Assembly (NCBI RefSeq): GCF_046097105.1
Contig: NZ_CP175562.1
Location: forward strand, 1,984,001-2,048,000
DNA length: 64,000 nucleotides
Reading direction: 5' to 3'
Source of the DNA: Natroniella sp046097105
GTDB taxonomy: Bacteria > Bacillota > Halanaerobiia > Halobacteroidales > Halobacteroidaceae
Positions 63,344 through 64,000 of the stretch are shown in pieces. Each line of letters begins with the position of its first letter. Positions within the stretch are counted from its first letter, which is position 1. Position numbers and translations under genes: made by a program. The notes under the pieces were generated by a model that was not told where the DNA came from, ran no database searches, and saw only the letters and a list, made by a program, of their open reading frames with translations.

Positions 63344-64000
63344 CTAATTATACTCCAACAACTCTTGAATATCTTCCCAGCTAATACTCTTAACTGGACT
63401 ACTATTCTTCTCAATTACACTCGCAAAGATATCCTGCTTTCTTTGCTGTAGCTTTAACATCTTCTCTTCGACCGTTCCAGTCGTAATTAGTTTGTAGACA
63501 GTTACCTGCTTATTTTGACCAATCCTATGGGTTCGATCTGTAGCCTGCCTTTCGACCATCGGATTCCACCACGGATCAACATGGATCACAATATTAGCAG
63601 AGGTTAAATTCAGACCTGTTCCGCCTGCCTTTAAACTGATTAAAAAGACTTTAAGATCATCTTGCTTGTTAAATTTCTCAACCCGCTCCATTCTATTTCT
63701 AGTACTACCATCCAAATAAGTAAAGGGTATTTCCTTGCTTTCAAACTCCTCTCTAATTATCTTCAACATCTTAACAAATTGACTGAAGACAACTATCTTA
63801 TGCCCCCCAGCAATGGCAGTCTGGACTATTTCTAATAATCCATCTAATTTAGCAGAGCTTAATTGCTGCTGACTCTCTTCTAAAATCAAGCGCGGGTGAT
63901 TACAGATCTGGCGTAGCTTAGTCAAGGCAGCCAAAATATTAATCTGCGATCTATTAAATCCACGTTCTTTAACCTTAGCTGTCAAATCAGTCTTTACTTG
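63344..64000 (-). CDS. SNF2-family helicase, C-terminal part (5' end outside window)
   Basis: The visible ~218 residues are the second helicase lobe. Motif IV region KIVVFSQFVKMLKII, then LISLKAGGTGLNLTSANIVIHVDPWWNP (motif V) and QATDRTHRIGQNKQVTVYKL (motif VI) are diagnostic of the SNF2/SWI2 family. The frame is open to base 64000, so the N-terminal lobe and any SWIM zinc finger lie outside. It translocates on duplex DNA; the bacterial role is usually transcription recycling or repair. Stop codon followed by a family-2 repeat. Confidence 0.88.
   Translation of the reverse strand, partial: QVKTDLTAKVKERGFNRSQINILAALTKLRQICNHPRLILEESQQQLSSAKLDGLLEIVQTAIAGGHKIVVFSQFVKMLKIIREEFESKEIPFTYLDGSTRNRMERVEKFNKQDDLKVFLISLKAGGTGLNLTSANIVIHVDPWWNPMVERQATDRTHRIGQNKQVTVYKLITTGTVEEKMLKLQQRKQDIFASVIEKNSSPVKSISWEDIQELLEYN

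Noticed and set aside
1..64000. tRNA, rRNA, prophage or transposase genes
   Set aside because: I saw no cloverleaf, rRNA-conserved stretch, phage structural gene or DDE transposase signature on either strand.

Overview
This is an AT-rich window (about one third GC by eye). It looks like chromosomal DNA from an anaerobic, diderm, probably spore-forming and halophilic Firmicute of the Halanaerobiales type; that placement is inference. Clostridial-style genes (SpoIID with TPRs, B12-binding radical SAM, TTG/GTG starts with strong AGGAGG sites) sit beside genes that need an outer membrane: a Skp/OmpH-like lipoprotein, two predicted beta-barrel proteins ending in Phe, and a CsgG-like periplasmic protein. 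No tRNA, rRNA, CRISPR array, prophage or transposase gene was found.

Layout. 1-8.6 kb: a cysteine desulfurase-like gene cut by the window edge, a radical SAM protein, a CBS-pair protein, an MFS transporter, a truncated EamA permease, two AEC transporters and an HTH protein of unknown function. 8.7-18.5 kb: housekeeping and glycogen use (aconitase B, CheW, pullulanase, glucan phosphorylase, Pol IV, PlsC, glutaredoxin). 18.6-33.8 kb: envelope genes (TPR, CsgG-like, beta-barrel plus lipoprotein, SpoIID, GalU, WecB, SLC13-type permease, Skp-like, PHP). Here two identical 228-bp MITE-like repeats bracket a 4-kb three-gene segment. 34.2-34.8 kb: a small STAS-like gene behind a promoter and a terminated leader.

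34.9-43.8 kb: a natural-product locus. It encodes a 2271-aa two-module NRPS ending in a thioester reductase (A-T-C-A-T-R), its Sfp-type phosphopantetheinyl transferase, and a divergent pair of VOC proteins. The architecture matches the aureusimine (AusA/AusB) type. The A-domain specificity residues read as Leu then Val, so the predicted product is a Leu-Val aldehyde that cyclises to a pyrazinone.

43.8-62.8 kb: a catabolic and uptake island. It holds a DapB-like dehydrogenase, CoA-transferase, SDR reductase, an unusual FabH-like enzyme (the usual catalytic Asn position is His), two alpha/beta hydrolases, an outer-membrane porin, a complete Liv-type ABC transporter, a sodium:solute symporter with a small membrane partner, and a 1068-aa regulator. 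The regulator joins a MalT-like ATPase/TPR body to a C-terminal SARP-type winged helix plus BTAD domain. Four promoters in the island carry arrays of GTAAC direct repeats at exactly 11-bp spacing. In three of them a -10 box lies 8 bp beyond a repeat heptamer, the geometry known for SARP activators. I infer that the regulator binds these arrays and switches on the island. The window ends inside a SNF2-family helicase.

Across the window, GGGCCA/TGGCCC occurs about ten times more often than base composition predicts, in several reading frames and also in terminators. It is sparser in the catabolic island.
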